Numbered from the stretch's first letter, positions 36,501-45,509 are shown. The stretch: DNA of 64,000 nt from Pseudonocardia halophobica (GCF_027922425.1 NZ_BSFQ01000003.1:248001-312000); one strand, 5' to 3'. Translations and numbers: made by a program. The notes: generated by a model from the letters alone, not told the origin.

Positions 36501-37931
36501 TCAGACGGGCAGGAGGGCCTCGACGACGTCGGCGAGCTGGCCCGCGGTGCGGCACTCGTGCATCGGCAGGACGTCGGCGTAGCGATGCGCGGCGGAGTCG
36601 CCGGTCCCCCACTGCCGCTCGGGCTCCGGGTTGAGCCAGTGCGCGTGCCGGGCCTGCCCGGCGAGCCGGCGCAGCACGGCGAGGTTCGGGTCGCGGTAGT
36701 TCGTGCGGGCGTCGCCGAGGATCAGCAGCGAGGTCTTCGAGGTGATCGCCTCGCCCCAGAACTCGCCGAAGCTGCCCAGCGCGTGCCCGTAGTCGGAGTG
36801 CCCGTCGAAGGCGGTGAGGTCCGCCTCGCGCAGCACCCGCTGCATGACCCCGGAGAGCTCGGCGCCGGGCTCGAACAGGTGCGTGACCTCGTCCGTCTTC
36901 TCGACGAACGCGAACACCCGTACCTTCGAGAACTGCTCGCGCAGCGCCTGGACCAGCAGCAGCGTGAAGTGCGAGAACCCGGCGACCGAGCCGGAGACGT
37001 CGCAGAGGATCACCAGCTCCGGGCGCCCCGGGCGGCGGGTCTTGTAGGCGGGCTTCATCGGCACCCCGCCGGTCGACATGGACCGCCGCAGCGTGCGGCG
37101 CATGTCCAGGGTGCCGCGCTTGGCGTGCTTGCGACGCACCGCGAGCCGGCTCGCCAACCGCCGGGCCAGCGGGTGCACGGTGCGGCGGAGCTGGGCGAGC
37201 TGCTCGGCGTAGGCGGAGAGGAACTCGACCTGCTCGGCCTGCTTGGGCACGGCCGTCTTCGCGACCTGGTCCCGGCCGCGCTGTTCCGCGGTCCGGCGCC
37301 GCACCTCGTCCTGCACCATCTTGCGGAACCGGGCGATGCGGTCGCGGATCTCGCGGCGGCGGACCTCGTCGGTGAAGTCGTCCGTCGGGTCGCCGTCCTG
37401 GCGCATCCCGTCGAGGATCCGGGCGAGCAGCGTCTCCGGCGACATCAGCCGCAGGGCCTGGTAGGCCGACCAACTGGGCCGGCCGTTGACGCCCTGCACG
37501 CCGGTGCCGCTGGCCCCGGCGGTGCCGAGGGCGTCGACGGCCGCGCGGGCCAGCTCGCGCAGTGCCTCCTCGTCGCCGGCGAGCAGCAGGTCGGCGAGCA
37601 GATCGCGCAGGGCGTCGACGTCGACCGGGCCCTCCGACCCGTCGTCCGTCTCCGTGCGCGGCACCTCCACGTCCTGGGCGCCGACCCCGAGGGCGGGCGG
37701 GAAGTACAGGTCGAAGAGGGTGTCGAAGACCTCGCGCTGGCCGGAGCGGCGCAGCAGCGCGGACGCGAGCCCCTCGCGCAGCTCGCGCCGGCGCAGCAGG
37801 TCGAGCGCGCCGACGACCTCGGCCGCGTCGACCGTCTCGCCCGGCCCGACGGCCACGCCGTGCCGGCGCAGCGCGCCGACGAAGTCGACGAGGTGACCGG
37901 GCAGCCCGTGCTCGGGGGTCGTGACGGCCAT
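36501..37931 (-). CDS. VWA-domain protein (CoxE-like)
   Basis: A 476-residue protein with an N-terminal helical region, a charged basic linker (RRKHAKRGTLDMRRTL) and a C-terminal von Willebrand A domain: MIDAS DVSGS (about residue 338), later GDARTNYRDPN. CoxE-like VWA proteins act with MoxR-type AAA+ ATPases as metal-cofactor insertion or complex-assembly chaperones. The AAA partner lies directly upstream (37955-38839). No molybdenum hydroxylase (coxL) is near, so the client is unknown. Confidence 0.88.
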   Translation of the reverse strand: MAVTTPEHGLPGHLVDFVGALRRHGVAVGPGETVDAAEVVGALDLLRRRELREGLASALLRRSGQREVFDTLFDLYFPPALGVGAQDVEVPRTETDDGSEGPVDVDALRDLLADLLLAGDEEALRELARAAVDALGTAGASGTGVQGVNGRPSWSAYQALRLMSPETLLARILDGMRQDGDPTDDFTDEVRRREIRDRIARFRKMVQDEVRRRTAEQRGRDQVAKTAVPKQAEQVEFLSAYAEQLAQLRRTVHPLARRLASRLAVRRKHAKRGTLDMRRTLRRSMSTGGVPMKPAYKTRRPGRPELVILCDVSGSVAGFSHFTLLLVQALREQFSKVRVFAFVEKTDEVTHLFEPGAELSGVMQRVLREADLTAFDGHSDYGHALGSFGEFWGEAITSKTSLLILGDARTNYRDPNLAVLRRLAGQARHAHWLNPEPERQWGTGDSAAHRYADVLPMHECRTAGQLADVVEALLPV

Positions 37932-37954
37932 CGGGGCCTCCTCGGTTGGACGGC

Positions 37955-38839
37955 TCAGTTCAGCCGGAGTTCCGCACTCGCCTTGACCTGGTCGGACTGG
38001 TGCTTGAGGACGACGCCGAGGGTCTGCCGGACGGCGTCGTCGTCGAGGGTGTCGAGGCCGAGGGCCAGCAGCGTGCGGCCCCAGTCGATGGTCTCGGCGA
38101 CCGACGGGACCTTGCGCAGCTCCATGGCCCGCAGCACCCGCACGGTCCGCACCAGCGCGTCGGCCAGCGCCTGGGGCAGCTCCGGGACGCGGGTCAGCAC
38201 GATCCGGCGCTCGAGGTCCGGGTCGGGGAAGTCCAGGTGCAGGAACAGGCAGCGGCGCTTGAGCGCCTCGGACAGCTCGCGCGTGGAGTTCGAGGTCAGC
38301 AGCGCGAACGGCTTGCGGGTCGCGGTGACCGTGCCCATCTCCGGGATGGAGACCTGGTAGTCCGACAGGACCTCCAGCAGCAGGCCCTCGACCTCGACGT
38401 CCGCCTTGTCCATCTCGTCGATGAGCAGGACCGTCGGGTCGTCCCGGCGGATCGCGGTGAGCAGCGGGCGCGGCAGGAGGAACTCCTCGGAGAACACGTC
38501 GTCCCGGGTGGCGTCCCAGCTCTCGTGCCCCTGCCCGGCGGTGATCCGCAGCAGCTGCTTGGCGTGGTTCCACTCGTAGAGCGCGCGGGCCTCGTCGATG
38601 CCCTCGTAGCACTGCAGGCGCACCAGCCCGGAGCCGGTCGCGGCGGCGACCGCCTTCGCGAGCTCGGTCTTGCCGACGCCGGCGGGGCCCTCCACGAGGA
38701 GCGGCTTGCCGAGCCGGTCGGCGAGGTACACGGTCGTCGCGACGGCGGTCGACGCGAGGTAGCCGACGCCCTCGAGGCGCTCGGTGACCTCGTCGACCGA
38801 ACCGAACAGCGGTGACTGGGTGGCCTTCACCCGGATCAT
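37955..38839 (-). CDS. MoxR-family AAA+ ATPase
   Basis: A 294-residue MoxR-type AAA+ ATPase: Walker A VEGPAGVGKTELAKA, a characteristic ALYEWNHAKQLLR segment, Walker B LLIDEMDKAD, sensor 1 LLTSNSTRELSEAL, and an arginine finger region (LKRRCLFL). It likely forms hexamers that use the adjacent VWA protein as adaptor to remodel or metallate a client. The operon order AAA then VWA, 24 bases apart, is standard. The start ATG 38839 is the first before the conserved VTERLEGVGYLAST region. Confidence 0.92.
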   Translation of the reverse strand: MIRVKATQSPLFGSVDEVTERLEGVGYLASTAVATTVYLADRLGKPLLVEGPAGVGKTELAKAVAAATGSGLVRLQCYEGIDEARALYEWNHAKQLLRITAGQGHESWDATRDDVFSEEFLLPRPLLTAIRRDDPTVLLIDEMDKADVEVEGLLLEVLSDYQVSIPEMGTVTATRKPFALLTSNSTRELSEALKRRCLFLHLDFPDPDLERRIVLTRVPELPQALADALVRTVRVLRAMELRKVPSVAETIDWGRTLLALGLDTLDDDAVRQTLGVVLKHQSDQVKASAELRLN

Positions 38840-38924
38840 CCTGCCTTGTGGGTACCGGCCCCGCCCAGCCGTGTTGCCGATCGGACGTTCAGTCGGGGGT
38901 GAGTGGTGCGTCACACCGCGATCG

Positions 38925-39554
38925 TCAGCGGAGCAGCCGCAGGGCCGTGGAGATCGGGTCGAGGAGCCGCGGCAGGGCCGGATCGAGCCCTTCTTCGACG
39001 TCGACGGCCGAGCAACCGTTGAGCACGACGTCGGCGCCGGCGGCCCCGGCCCGCTCCAGCGCGGGCCGCACCGCCCGCACCCAGCGGTCGCCGTCCTCGA
39101 TGTCCTCGACGGCGAGGTCCAGCACGGTGACCCCGAGGAAGGCGCCGGACCAGCCGTAGGCGGCGATCCGCGCCTCGAGCTCCGCGGCGATGGCCCGGTT
39201 GCGGGCGACGGCGGCGACCCTGGCCCCGGCGAGCACGGCGGCCCCGACCCCGAGCCGCAGCAGGCCGAGCGTCGGCGGAAACGGCTGCTCACCCCCGGGG
39301 GCCGGTACCGCCGGGTCGAGCACGCAGTCCGGCAGGGTCGCGTCCACCCCGGGCCGCGCCGCGGCGAGGGCCTTCCCGACCAGTTCCTCCGACGCCCGGA
39401 CGTCGGCCTCGGTCTCCAGTGCGCGGGGCGCCTCCGGCCCGATGTCGTGCAGCTCGACCCGGACGCCCCGCGGCGCCAGTGCGTCGTAGCGGGCCTGGCG
39501 GCGGGCGACCTCGGCCTCGTCGACGTGGATCGGGGTCACGGCGTGGATACGCAC
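38925..39554 (-). CDS. Asp/Glu/hydantoin racemase-family protein
   Basis: A 209-residue Asp/Glu racemase-superfamily protein. Two catalytic-type cysteines are visible: LPDCVLDPAVPA (about residue 73) and VLNGCSAVDVEEG (about 182), the latter like hydantoin racemase and maleate isomerase. The first region HAVTPIHVDEAE binds the substrate carboxylates in relatives. Real racemase, isomerase or decarboxylase activity cannot be decided. GTG 39554 has an excellent ribosome site (AAGGAGGA) and overlaps the end of the upstream MmgE/PrpD gene by 19 bases. Confidence 0.78.
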   Translation of the reverse strand: MRIHAVTPIHVDEAEVARRQARYDALAPRGVRVELHDIGPEAPRALETEADVRASEELVGKALAAARPGVDATLPDCVLDPAVPAPGGEQPFPPTLGLLRLGVGAAVLAGARVAAVARNRAIAAELEARIAAYGWSGAFLGVTVLDLAVEDIEDGDRWVRAVRPALERAGAAGADVVLNGCSAVDVEEGLDPALPRLLDPISTALRLLR

Positions 39555-40900
39555 GACCGGTCCTCCTTCAGCCCGGCGAGACCGCGCAGCGCGTCCCCGA
39601 CGGCGGGCAGGCCGGGCAACGCCGCGCACACGGCCTGGATCGCGTCCACCGGCTCGCTGCCGCCGAGCAGGTCCGCGAGCAGCGTCGGCAACGTCTGCGT
39701 GGTGAACGGGTGATGGTCGGCGTCGCCCACCGGGTTCGGGGCCTCCGCGGTGACCGTCCCGGCCACCGACCGGACGGTGACGCGCGCGGGGCGCTCCGCG
39801 GGCAGCCGGGCGTCGAGGTCGGGGGCGGCCCGGACCGTCACGCGGGCGGCCAGCGCCGCGGTCGCGGGATCGGCGAGGGCCTCGGCCGACAGTGCCGCCG
39901 GGTCCATCCGGCCGCGCCGCAGCGCCGTCGCGACCGTGAACGGCACCGAGAACATCGCGGCCAGCGGGCCGGTCCAGGTGCGGCGGTCGAGGCCGGCGGC
40001 GAGCGAGTGCGTCTCGACCAGCACCTCCTCCACCTCCCCGTCGAGGCGGCCGCGCAGCTCCAGCGCGGCGTCGACGGCGGCGTGGGTGAACGAGCACGAG
40101 GCGTGCCGCTTGACGTATCCGCCCTCGACCTCCCAGCGGCTGCCCGGATCCGCGTCGAGCTCCGCCGGATCGAGCTCGCCCAGCAACTCCCCGAGCGACC
40201 CGGCCGCGGTCCCGGTCGACCGGGCGAGCCCGGCCGCGGCCATCCGCGCCGCGGCGAGGCCGGAGACGTTCGCCGACCCCATCCACGCGTCGCGGACCCG
40301 GTTGCCGTCGAGCGCGCTGGCGAAGTGCCCGGCGATCGGCATGCCGCTGCCGGCGTCGATCGCCCCGGCGGTGGCCCCGGCGTCGAGCCCGAGCAGGCGC
40401 GCACAGCCCGCCGCCGCCCCGGTCACGCCCCAGTTGCCGTGCGGGTGCGTGCCGGGCCGCAGCCGGGTGGCCCGGCCGAAGCGGGCCCCGACCTCGTAGG
40501 CCGCGAGCAGGGCGGCGAGCGTGTCCGGCCCGGACGCGTCCCGCTCGGCGGCCAGGGCCAGCACCGCCGGGAAGGCGTGCGCGGCGGGGTGGCCCTTGGC
40601 CCGCTTGTGGCCCTCGTCGAGCTCGAGCCGGACGAGCGCGGTCGCGTTGAGCCACGCGGCCGCCTCGACCATCGTCGTGCACCCGGCCCCGACGAGCGGC
40701 GCCGGGCCGGGTCCCGGCGTCCAGGCCTCGACGAGCCGGCGCTGCTCGGGCTCGCGGGCGCCGAGCGCCGTCACACCGAGGACGTCGAGGAGGACCAGGC
40801 CGAGCCGCTCCCGCGGCCCGGCCGGCACGTCGGCCCAGCGCAGCCCCGCGACCCAGGCCCCGAGCCGGTCGACGGCCGCGCGGACCTCGCGCTGCCGCAC
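39536..40900 (-). CDS. MmgE/PrpD-family protein (second copy)
   Basis: A 454-residue MmgE/PrpD-superfamily protein, a family including 2-methylcitrate dehydratase, cis-aconitate decarboxylase and iminodisuccinate epimerase. Recognisable segments include ELDEGHKRAKGHPAAHAFPAV (with the family HP motif), YEVGARFGRAT, HGNWGVTGAAAGCARLLGL and KRHASCSFTHAAVDAALELR. It lacks the length and insertions of PrpD proper. GTG 40900, one base after the MFS stop. One of two distinct MmgE/PrpD proteins in this island. Confidence 0.85.
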   Translation of the reverse strand: MRQREVRAAVDRLGAWVAGLRWADVPAGPRERLGLVLLDVLGVTALGAREPEQRRLVEAWTPGPGPAPLVGAGCTTMVEAAAWLNATALVRLELDEGHKRAKGHPAAHAFPAVLALAAERDASGPDTLAALLAAYEVGARFGRATRLRPGTHPHGNWGVTGAAAGCARLLGLDAGATAGAIDAGSGMPIAGHFASALDGNRVRDAWMGSANVSGLAAARMAAAGLARSTGTAAGSLGELLGELDPAELDADPGSRWEVEGGYVKRHASCSFTHAAVDAALELRGRLDGEVEEVLVETHSLAAGLDRRTWTGPLAAMFSVPFTVATALRRGRMDPAALSAEALADPATAALAARVTVRAAPDLDARLPAERPARVTVRSVAGTVTAEAPNPVGDADHHPFTTQTLPTLLADLLGGSEPVDAIQAVCAALPGLPAVGDALRGLAGLKEDRSCVSTP

Positions 40901-40901
40901 C

Positions 40902-42191
40902 TCAGGCGGTGGTGGCGGTCGAGCGGGTCGCGGCGCCCTCGGCCGTGCGGGCGGGCTCGCGCGGCACCAGCAGCATGAGCAGCGCACCGCCGACGGCGAG
41001 CACCGCCATCACGATGAACCCGCTGGTGAACGTGCCGGTGCCGGCGACGATGAACCCCATGACCGACGGGGCCACGATGCCCGACGACGCGAAGGCGGCG
41101 TCGGCGAACCCGGCGGCGCTGCCCGGCTGGTCCGGGGCGGCGTCGATCGAGGCCACCCACCAGATGCCGCCCGTGACGAACCCGAAGCCCACGCCGCAGG
41201 AGATCGAGATGATCGCGACGGCCAGGCTGGGCACGAGCAGCATCGGGATCAGCGAGCACCCGGCGAGCAGCAGGGCCACGCCCATGACCGCGAACCGGCT
41301 GCGGATCCGCGGGCTGCGCCGGTACACCCGGTCGACCACGACGCCGCCGACGAGCGCACCGACCACGCCGGCCGCCCACGGGGCGACCGAGAACGCGCCG
41401 GCCTGCTTGAGGCTGAGCCCGTACGCGCTGGAGAAGAACGTCGGCAGCCAGTACATGAAGGCCCAGAACATGAAGCCCCAGGCGAAGTACCCGCCGGCGA
41501 CGACCCACAGGTTGCGGTTGGTGAGCAGCGGCCGCCAGCGCACGGGGGCGCGCTCCGGCCGGGCGTCGGCCTCCTGGCCCGCGGCGATGTAGGCGCGCTC
41601 GGCGGCACTCACCCGCGGCGACTCGTCCGGCAGGTCGCGCAGCAGCGCGAGCGCGACCAGCGCCCAGACGCCGCCGAGGATCGCCATCGTCCAGAACATC
41701 CCCTTCCAGCCCAGCGCCCCGATGAGCCAGGTGAGCAGCGGGCCGGAGATGAGCAGACTGCCGGAGACCGCGACGCCGCCGCACAGCGCGAGGGCGACGC
41801 CGCGCTCGCGCACCGGCAGCCAGCGGCTCACGGCACGGGTGGCCGCCGGGAAGGCCGGGGACTCCCCGATCCCGAGCAGCAGCCGCACGATCAGCAGGCC
41901 GGCGAAGGAGCCCGCCACCGGGATCAGTGCGACGGAGACGGAGAACAGCATCACCGCGGCCAGCAGGACCTTGCGCGTGCCGAACCGGTCGACCAACGGC
42001 CCCGACACGAAGGCGAAGACCATGTACCCGACCGAGAAGACGCTGCTGATGATCCCGTACTGCGCGGTCGTGATCCCGAACGCCTGCTCCAGCGGTTGGA
42101 CCGCGTAGGAGATGGCGCTCCGGTCCACGTAGTTGATGACGATCAGGGCGATGACCACCCCGATCGTCACGAAGCGGAAGCGACTGTGCAT
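40902..42191 (-). CDS. MFS organic-anion importer (ACS family type)
   Basis: A 429-residue major-facilitator protein. The start HSRFRFVTIGVVIALIVINYVDRSAISYA (split) with the NYVDR motif, DRFGTRKV (motif A), and GWKGMFWTMAILGGVWALVA are characteristic of the anion:cation symporter family importing carboxylates such as glucarate, phthalate or allantoate-like anions. It has 12 predicted helices. The ATG at 42191 is preceded by GAGGA about 8 bases upstream. Its 176-base upstream region carries two copies of the island's palindrome, so it and the two genes behind it are probably under the IclR regulator. Confidence 0.92.
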   Translation of the reverse strand: MHSRFRFVTIGVVIALIVINYVDRSAISYAVQPLEQAFGITTAQYGIISSVFSVGYMVFAFVSGPLVDRFGTRKVLLAAVMLFSVSVALIPVAGSFAGLLIVRLLLGIGESPAFPAATRAVSRWLPVRERGVALALCGGVAVSGSLLISGPLLTWLIGALGWKGMFWTMAILGGVWALVALALLRDLPDESPRVSAAERAYIAAGQEADARPERAPVRWRPLLTNRNLWVVAGGYFAWGFMFWAFMYWLPTFFSSAYGLSLKQAGAFSVAPWAAGVVGALVGGVVVDRVYRRSPRIRSRFAVMGVALLLAGCSLIPMLLVPSLAVAIISISCGVGFGFVTGGIWWVASIDAAPDQPGSAAGFADAAFASSGIVAPSVMGFIVAGTGTFTSGFIVMAVLAVGGALLMLLVPREPARTAEGAATRSTATTA

Positions 42192-42250
42192 CTCGTGTTC
42201 CTCGGATTCCCCGGCCCGGTCCGGCGACCGGCCGATGTCCGCGTCATTGC

Positions 42251-42267
42251 GTTCCTGCCAGCGGAAC
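42251..42267. promoter_or_regulatory. IclR-type operator 1 (MFS promoter)
   Basis: GTTCC-TGCCAGC-GGAAC: perfect 5-bp arms around 7 bases, 60 bases upstream of the MFS start. Same spacing as the other three sites of the island. Confidence 0.72.
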
Positions 42268-42360
42268 AATCCTGACGCTCCTTTGCGCGGAAATACTCCT
42301 CTTATTGCTGCCTTACGTCAACGAACAGGTGAGTCGATAACAAGATCTCCTCAGGAATTC

Positions 42361-42377
42361 GTTCCGTTCAGAGGAAC
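42361..42377. promoter_or_regulatory. IclR-type operator 2 (MFS distal site)
   Basis: GTTCC-GTTCAGA-GGAAC with extended AT-rich flanks (GAATTC... and ...AATTC). It overlaps the stop codon (42368-42370) of the upstream MmgE/PrpD gene, so it is the distal part of the MFS promoter region. Confidence 0.7.
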
Positions 42378-43801
42378 AATTCGGAGCGGCGCAGAATCGC
42401 GAGGGCGTCGCGGACGGGCCGGCCGTCGCGCAGGGCCCACACGGCGGCCACGACGTCCGCGGCGGCACCCGGCACCAGGGCGCGGTCGGCGTTCCCGGTG
42501 AACTTCGTCGACAGCTCGTCGGCGGAGAGCGGGTTGGCCGGACCGCCGCGGTTCGCCCGGACCCGTTCGGTGACCGTGCGGCCGTCGGCGAGCTCGGCGG
42601 TCAGGACCGCCGGGAACTGGCGCGGGAACAGCGCCGTCGACTCCTCGTCGGCGACCACCCGCACGCGGCCGGCCAGGTCGAGCCGCCGCGGGTCGGCGGC
42701 GGCCGCGTCGGTGAAGTCCTCGTGGAACACCCCGAGCCCGCCGCCGCCCAGCAGCGCGGCGGCCACGGTGTAGGGCCCGCTGAACGCCGCGTGGTACCCC
42801 GACCGCGGTCGCGCCTTCTCCTCGGGCGGCTCGGCGATGGTGCGCAGTACGGGGGCCGGGACGCCGAGGGTGAGGGCCCGCACGTCGTCCGGCTCCACCC
42901 CGTGGGCGCGCAGCGCGAGCGCCGCGTCGATCCCGGCGTGGGTGAAGTGGTTGCAGGGGTAGGGCTTGAAGAAGATCCCCGGCGTCTCCCACTCCTCGCC
43001 GAACCCGTCGGTGACACGCTCGACGTGCACCCGGTCGCCGCAGAAGGCCTGCAGGAACCCGAACCGCCCCTCGATCACGGTCGGCGGCCCGGTCAGGCCG
43101 TGCCGGGCCAGGTCCGCGGCGGCGACGCCGGCGTGCGCGGCCCAGCCGCAGTGCACCCGCTTGATCGTGCCGCCGGTCCGGTTCGCCTCGATGACCCCGG
43201 CGCCCATGCTGGCGGCGATCCCGACGACCGAGGTCAGCTGCTCGGCGTCGAGCCCGGACAGCATGCCCGCCGCGACGGCGGCGCCGACCGCGCCGCAGAT
43301 CGCCGTGGCGTGCTGGCCGCGCTCGAAGAACACGGAGTTGCCCAGCTCCTCGTCGTAGCCGGCCATGCCGAGCCGGCAGGTCACCTCGATGCCGACGGCG
43401 GCCGCGGCCAGCATCGCCGGGCCGGACGCGCCGACCCGCTCGGCCGTTGCGAGCGCCGCCGGGATCACCGACGACGACGGGTGCAGCACGGACGGCAGGT
43501 GCGTGTCGTCGAAGTCGAGGGAGTGCGCGAGGGTGCCGTTGACCAGCGCGGCCGACGGGGCGGGCAGCGGCTCGGCGCGGCCGACGGCGGTGGCCGTGCC
43601 GCCCCCGCCCCACTCCCCCACGACCGCGCCGACGATCCGGGCCGGCTCCTCGCGGGTGGCCGCCAGGCAGTTGCCGAGGACGTCGACGGTGCGGGCGACG
43701 ACGTCGTCCGCCACGTCGGTGGGGATGCCGTCGGCGGCGATCCGCGCGGCGACCTCGCCGATCCGCTGGGCCGGGGTGCGGGTGGCGGTCGGGGCGCTCA
43801 C
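42368..43801 (-). CDS. MmgE/PrpD-family protein (first copy)
   Basis: A 477-residue MmgE/PrpD-superfamily protein. Segments include NGTLAHSLDFDDTHLPSVLHPS (split, family hallmark DFDDTH and HPS), VFFERGQHATAICGAVGAA, RTGGTIKRVHCGWAAHAG and NHFTHAGIDAALALRAHGV. The DFDDTH/HCGWA/NHFTH set is well preserved, so it should be active as a lyase, decarboxylase or epimerase. GTG 43801 overlaps the cyclase stop (GTGA). It is the fifth gene of the IclR-to-MmgE operon. Confidence 0.88.
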   Translation of the reverse strand: MSAPTATRTPAQRIGEVAARIAADGIPTDVADDVVARTVDVLGNCLAATREEPARIVGAVVGEWGGGGTATAVGRAEPLPAPSAALVNGTLAHSLDFDDTHLPSVLHPSSSVIPAALATAERVGASGPAMLAAAAVGIEVTCRLGMAGYDEELGNSVFFERGQHATAICGAVGAAVAAGMLSGLDAEQLTSVVGIAASMGAGVIEANRTGGTIKRVHCGWAAHAGVAAADLARHGLTGPPTVIEGRFGFLQAFCGDRVHVERVTDGFGEEWETPGIFFKPYPCNHFTHAGIDAALALRAHGVEPDDVRALTLGVPAPVLRTIAEPPEEKARPRSGYHAAFSGPYTVAAALLGGGGLGVFHEDFTDAAAADPRRLDLAGRVRVVADEESTALFPRQFPAVLTAELADGRTVTERVRANRGGPANPLSADELSTKFTGNADRALVPGAAADVVAAVWALRDGRPVRDALAILRRSELFL

Positions 43802-44625
43802 GCGGCCACCACCGCGAGCGGGCGGACCGGCGCACCCGTGCCACCGACGATGCGCAGCGGGGCGAACACGGCCAGGAACTCCCCGAGCCCGGCCGCGGCG
43901 GCGTCCTCGAGCGCGAGGTGCTCCACGATGTGGATGCCGTGCTCGACCAGCAGCACCCGGTGCACCGGCAGGACGCGGTGCCCGGCGCCAGCGGGGATCT
44001 GCTCGAAGGCGGTGGTGTCGGAGCCGGTCGCGACCACGCCGCGCTCGGCGAGCCAGCGCGCCCCGTCGACGGTCACGCCGGGCACCCCGGACTCCTTGCC
44101 GAGGTAGGCGGTCGTGTCGCCGAACAGGCGGCCCCACCCGGTCCGGACCAGCGCGATGTCGCCCCGCCCCGGCTCGGCGCCCACCCGCGCGGCCGCGGCC
44201 TCGAGGTCCCCGGCCGTGACGCCGTAGCCGCCCTCGAGGGTGTCGACCCCATGCACCGCGGCCACGTCGAGCAGCACCCCGCGGGTGACCATCGGCGGGA
44301 TGGTCTCGGCCCCGTGCGCGGTGTGCTTCCCGCCGCGCTGCGCCTCGGCGGCGTCGATCCCGCCGTGCAGCAGGCCCTCGTGGCTGACGTGGGACAACGC
44401 GTCGACGTGGGTGCCGACGTGCCCGCCGGTCACGATGATCTCGTTCGAGGCCGAGCCGCCGTCGGGCCGGACGGCGTCGCCGTGCCGGCGCTCGAGCGTC
44501 ATCCGGAAGCCGGGGTGGTTGGGCGAGCTGGGCATGCCGGTGTAGAGCGGGTGCCCCAGCTCGATCACGCGGGCGCCGGCGCGGACCGCGTCCAGCAGCG
44601 CGGAACCCGTGGTCGTGGCGGTCAT
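43798..44625 (-). CDS. Cyclase-family amidohydrolase (kynurenine-formamidase-like)
   Basis: A 275-residue cyclase/PF04199 protein. The metal motif is GGHVGTHVDALSHV (HxGTHxDxxxH), with a second ligand region in PVHRVLLVEHGIHIVEHLAL. Members hydrolyse N-formylkynurenine, isatin or other cyclic amides, or cyclise polyketides. ATG 44625 with a good AAGGAG ribosome site 5 bases upstream; overlaps CitE by 4 bases (ATGA) and is overlapped by MmgE/PrpD. Its placement with a dihydropyrimidinase hints at a cyclic amide or imide substrate for the island. Confidence 0.87.
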   Translation of the reverse strand: MTATTTGSALLDAVRAGARVIELGHPLYTGMPSSPNHPGFRMTLERRHGDAVRPDGGSASNEIIVTGGHVGTHVDALSHVSHEGLLHGGIDAAEAQRGGKHTAHGAETIPPMVTRGVLLDVAAVHGVDTLEGGYGVTAGDLEAAAARVGAEPGRGDIALVRTGWGRLFGDTTAYLGKESGVPGVTVDGARWLAERGVVATGSDTTAFEQIPAGAGHRVLPVHRVLLVEHGIHIVEHLALEDAAAAGLGEFLAVFAPLRIVGGTGAPVRPLAVVAA

Positions 44626-45509
44626 GGGAGCTCCTTCCCGGCGCGCGGGCGGTGCTGCGCCGGTTCGTGGGGGTCGGGGAGGGTGTCCGCGAGCTCGACG
44701 ACCCAGCGCGCCCCGGACACCACCGCGGGGTCGACGAACCGGCCCCGCGGGTCGACCCAGGCGGACTCGCCGGCCGACTCCAGCGACCGGAGCAGCTCGC
44801 GCGCCCGGGCGACCTCGTCCGGGTCGGGGGTGAAGGCCCGGTGCACCGGGCCGATCTGGGCGGGGTGGATCACCGAGCGGCCGAAGAAGCCGGCGTCGCG
44901 GGCGGCGGCGGAGTCGGCCGCGAGGCCCTCCGGATCGCCCAGGTCGGTCCAGACGCTGGCCACCGGGCTCGGCAGGCCGGCGGCCCGGGCGGCGACGACC
45001 ACCCGGCCGCGGGCCCACTCCAGCCCGGACCCGCGGACCCGCAGGTCGGCGGCGAGGTCGGCCTCGCCGAGCGAGAGGCCGGCGACCAGCGGGTGGCAGG
45101 TGGCGAGCCCGAAGGCCCGTTCCACGCCCAGGGCGTTCTCGACCAGCAGGTGCAGCGGTCGGCCCAGCCGCTCGGCCAGTGCGGCGACGGCCGCGGGATC
45201 GTCCGCCTTGGGCACCCGGACCCCGTCGATGTCCGCCCCGGCGAGGGCGGCGAGGTCGTCGGCGGCCCAGGGCGTGCCGATGCCGTTCATCCGCACCCAC
45301 ACCGGGAGCCGGCCCCGCGAGACGGACGCGGCGGCCTCGCGCGCGGCGGCCTTGGCGTCGGCGGGGACGGCGTCCTCGAGGTCGAGCACCACGGCGTCGG
45401 CCGCCCCCGCCAGCGCCTTCGCGACGACGTCGGTCCGGTGGGCGGGTACGTAGAGCCAGCTCCGCGCGCGGCCGAGGGCGGTGCGCGGGGCAGTGGGCGC
45501 GACCGTCAC
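44622..45509 (-). CDS. HpcH/HpaI-type CoA-ester lyase (CitE-like)
   Basis: A 295-residue TIM-barrel CitE-type lyase: RSWLYVPAHRTDVVAKAL, VVLDLEDAVPADAK (Mg ligand region), VRMNGIGTPW, GVRVPKADDPA, LLVENALGVERAF (catalytic Glu) and GEADLAADL (Asp ligand). Relatives cleave malyl-, citramalyl- or methylmalyl-CoA to acetyl- or propionyl-CoA plus an oxoacid. The CoA-transferase gene directly upstream could make its CoA ester. GTG 45509 overlaps the CaiB stop (GTGA). Confidence 0.9.
   Translation of the reverse strand: MTVAPTAPRTALGRARSWLYVPAHRTDVVAKALAGAADAVVLDLEDAVPADAKAAAREAAASVSRGRLPVWVRMNGIGTPWAADDLAALAGADIDGVRVPKADDPAAVAALAERLGRPLHLLVENALGVERAFGLATCHPLVAGLSLGEADLAADLRVRGSGLEWARGRVVVAARAAGLPSPVASVWTDLGDPEGLAADSAAARDAGFFGRSVIHPAQIGPVHRAFTPDPDEVARARELLRSLESAGESAWVDPRGRFVDPAVVSGARWVVELADTLPDPHEPAQHRPRAGKELP

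Noticed and set aside
42192..42367. Small gene or RNA in the MFS upstream gap
   Set aside because: AT-richer than surroundings and contains two palindromes; best explained as a promoter/operator region.
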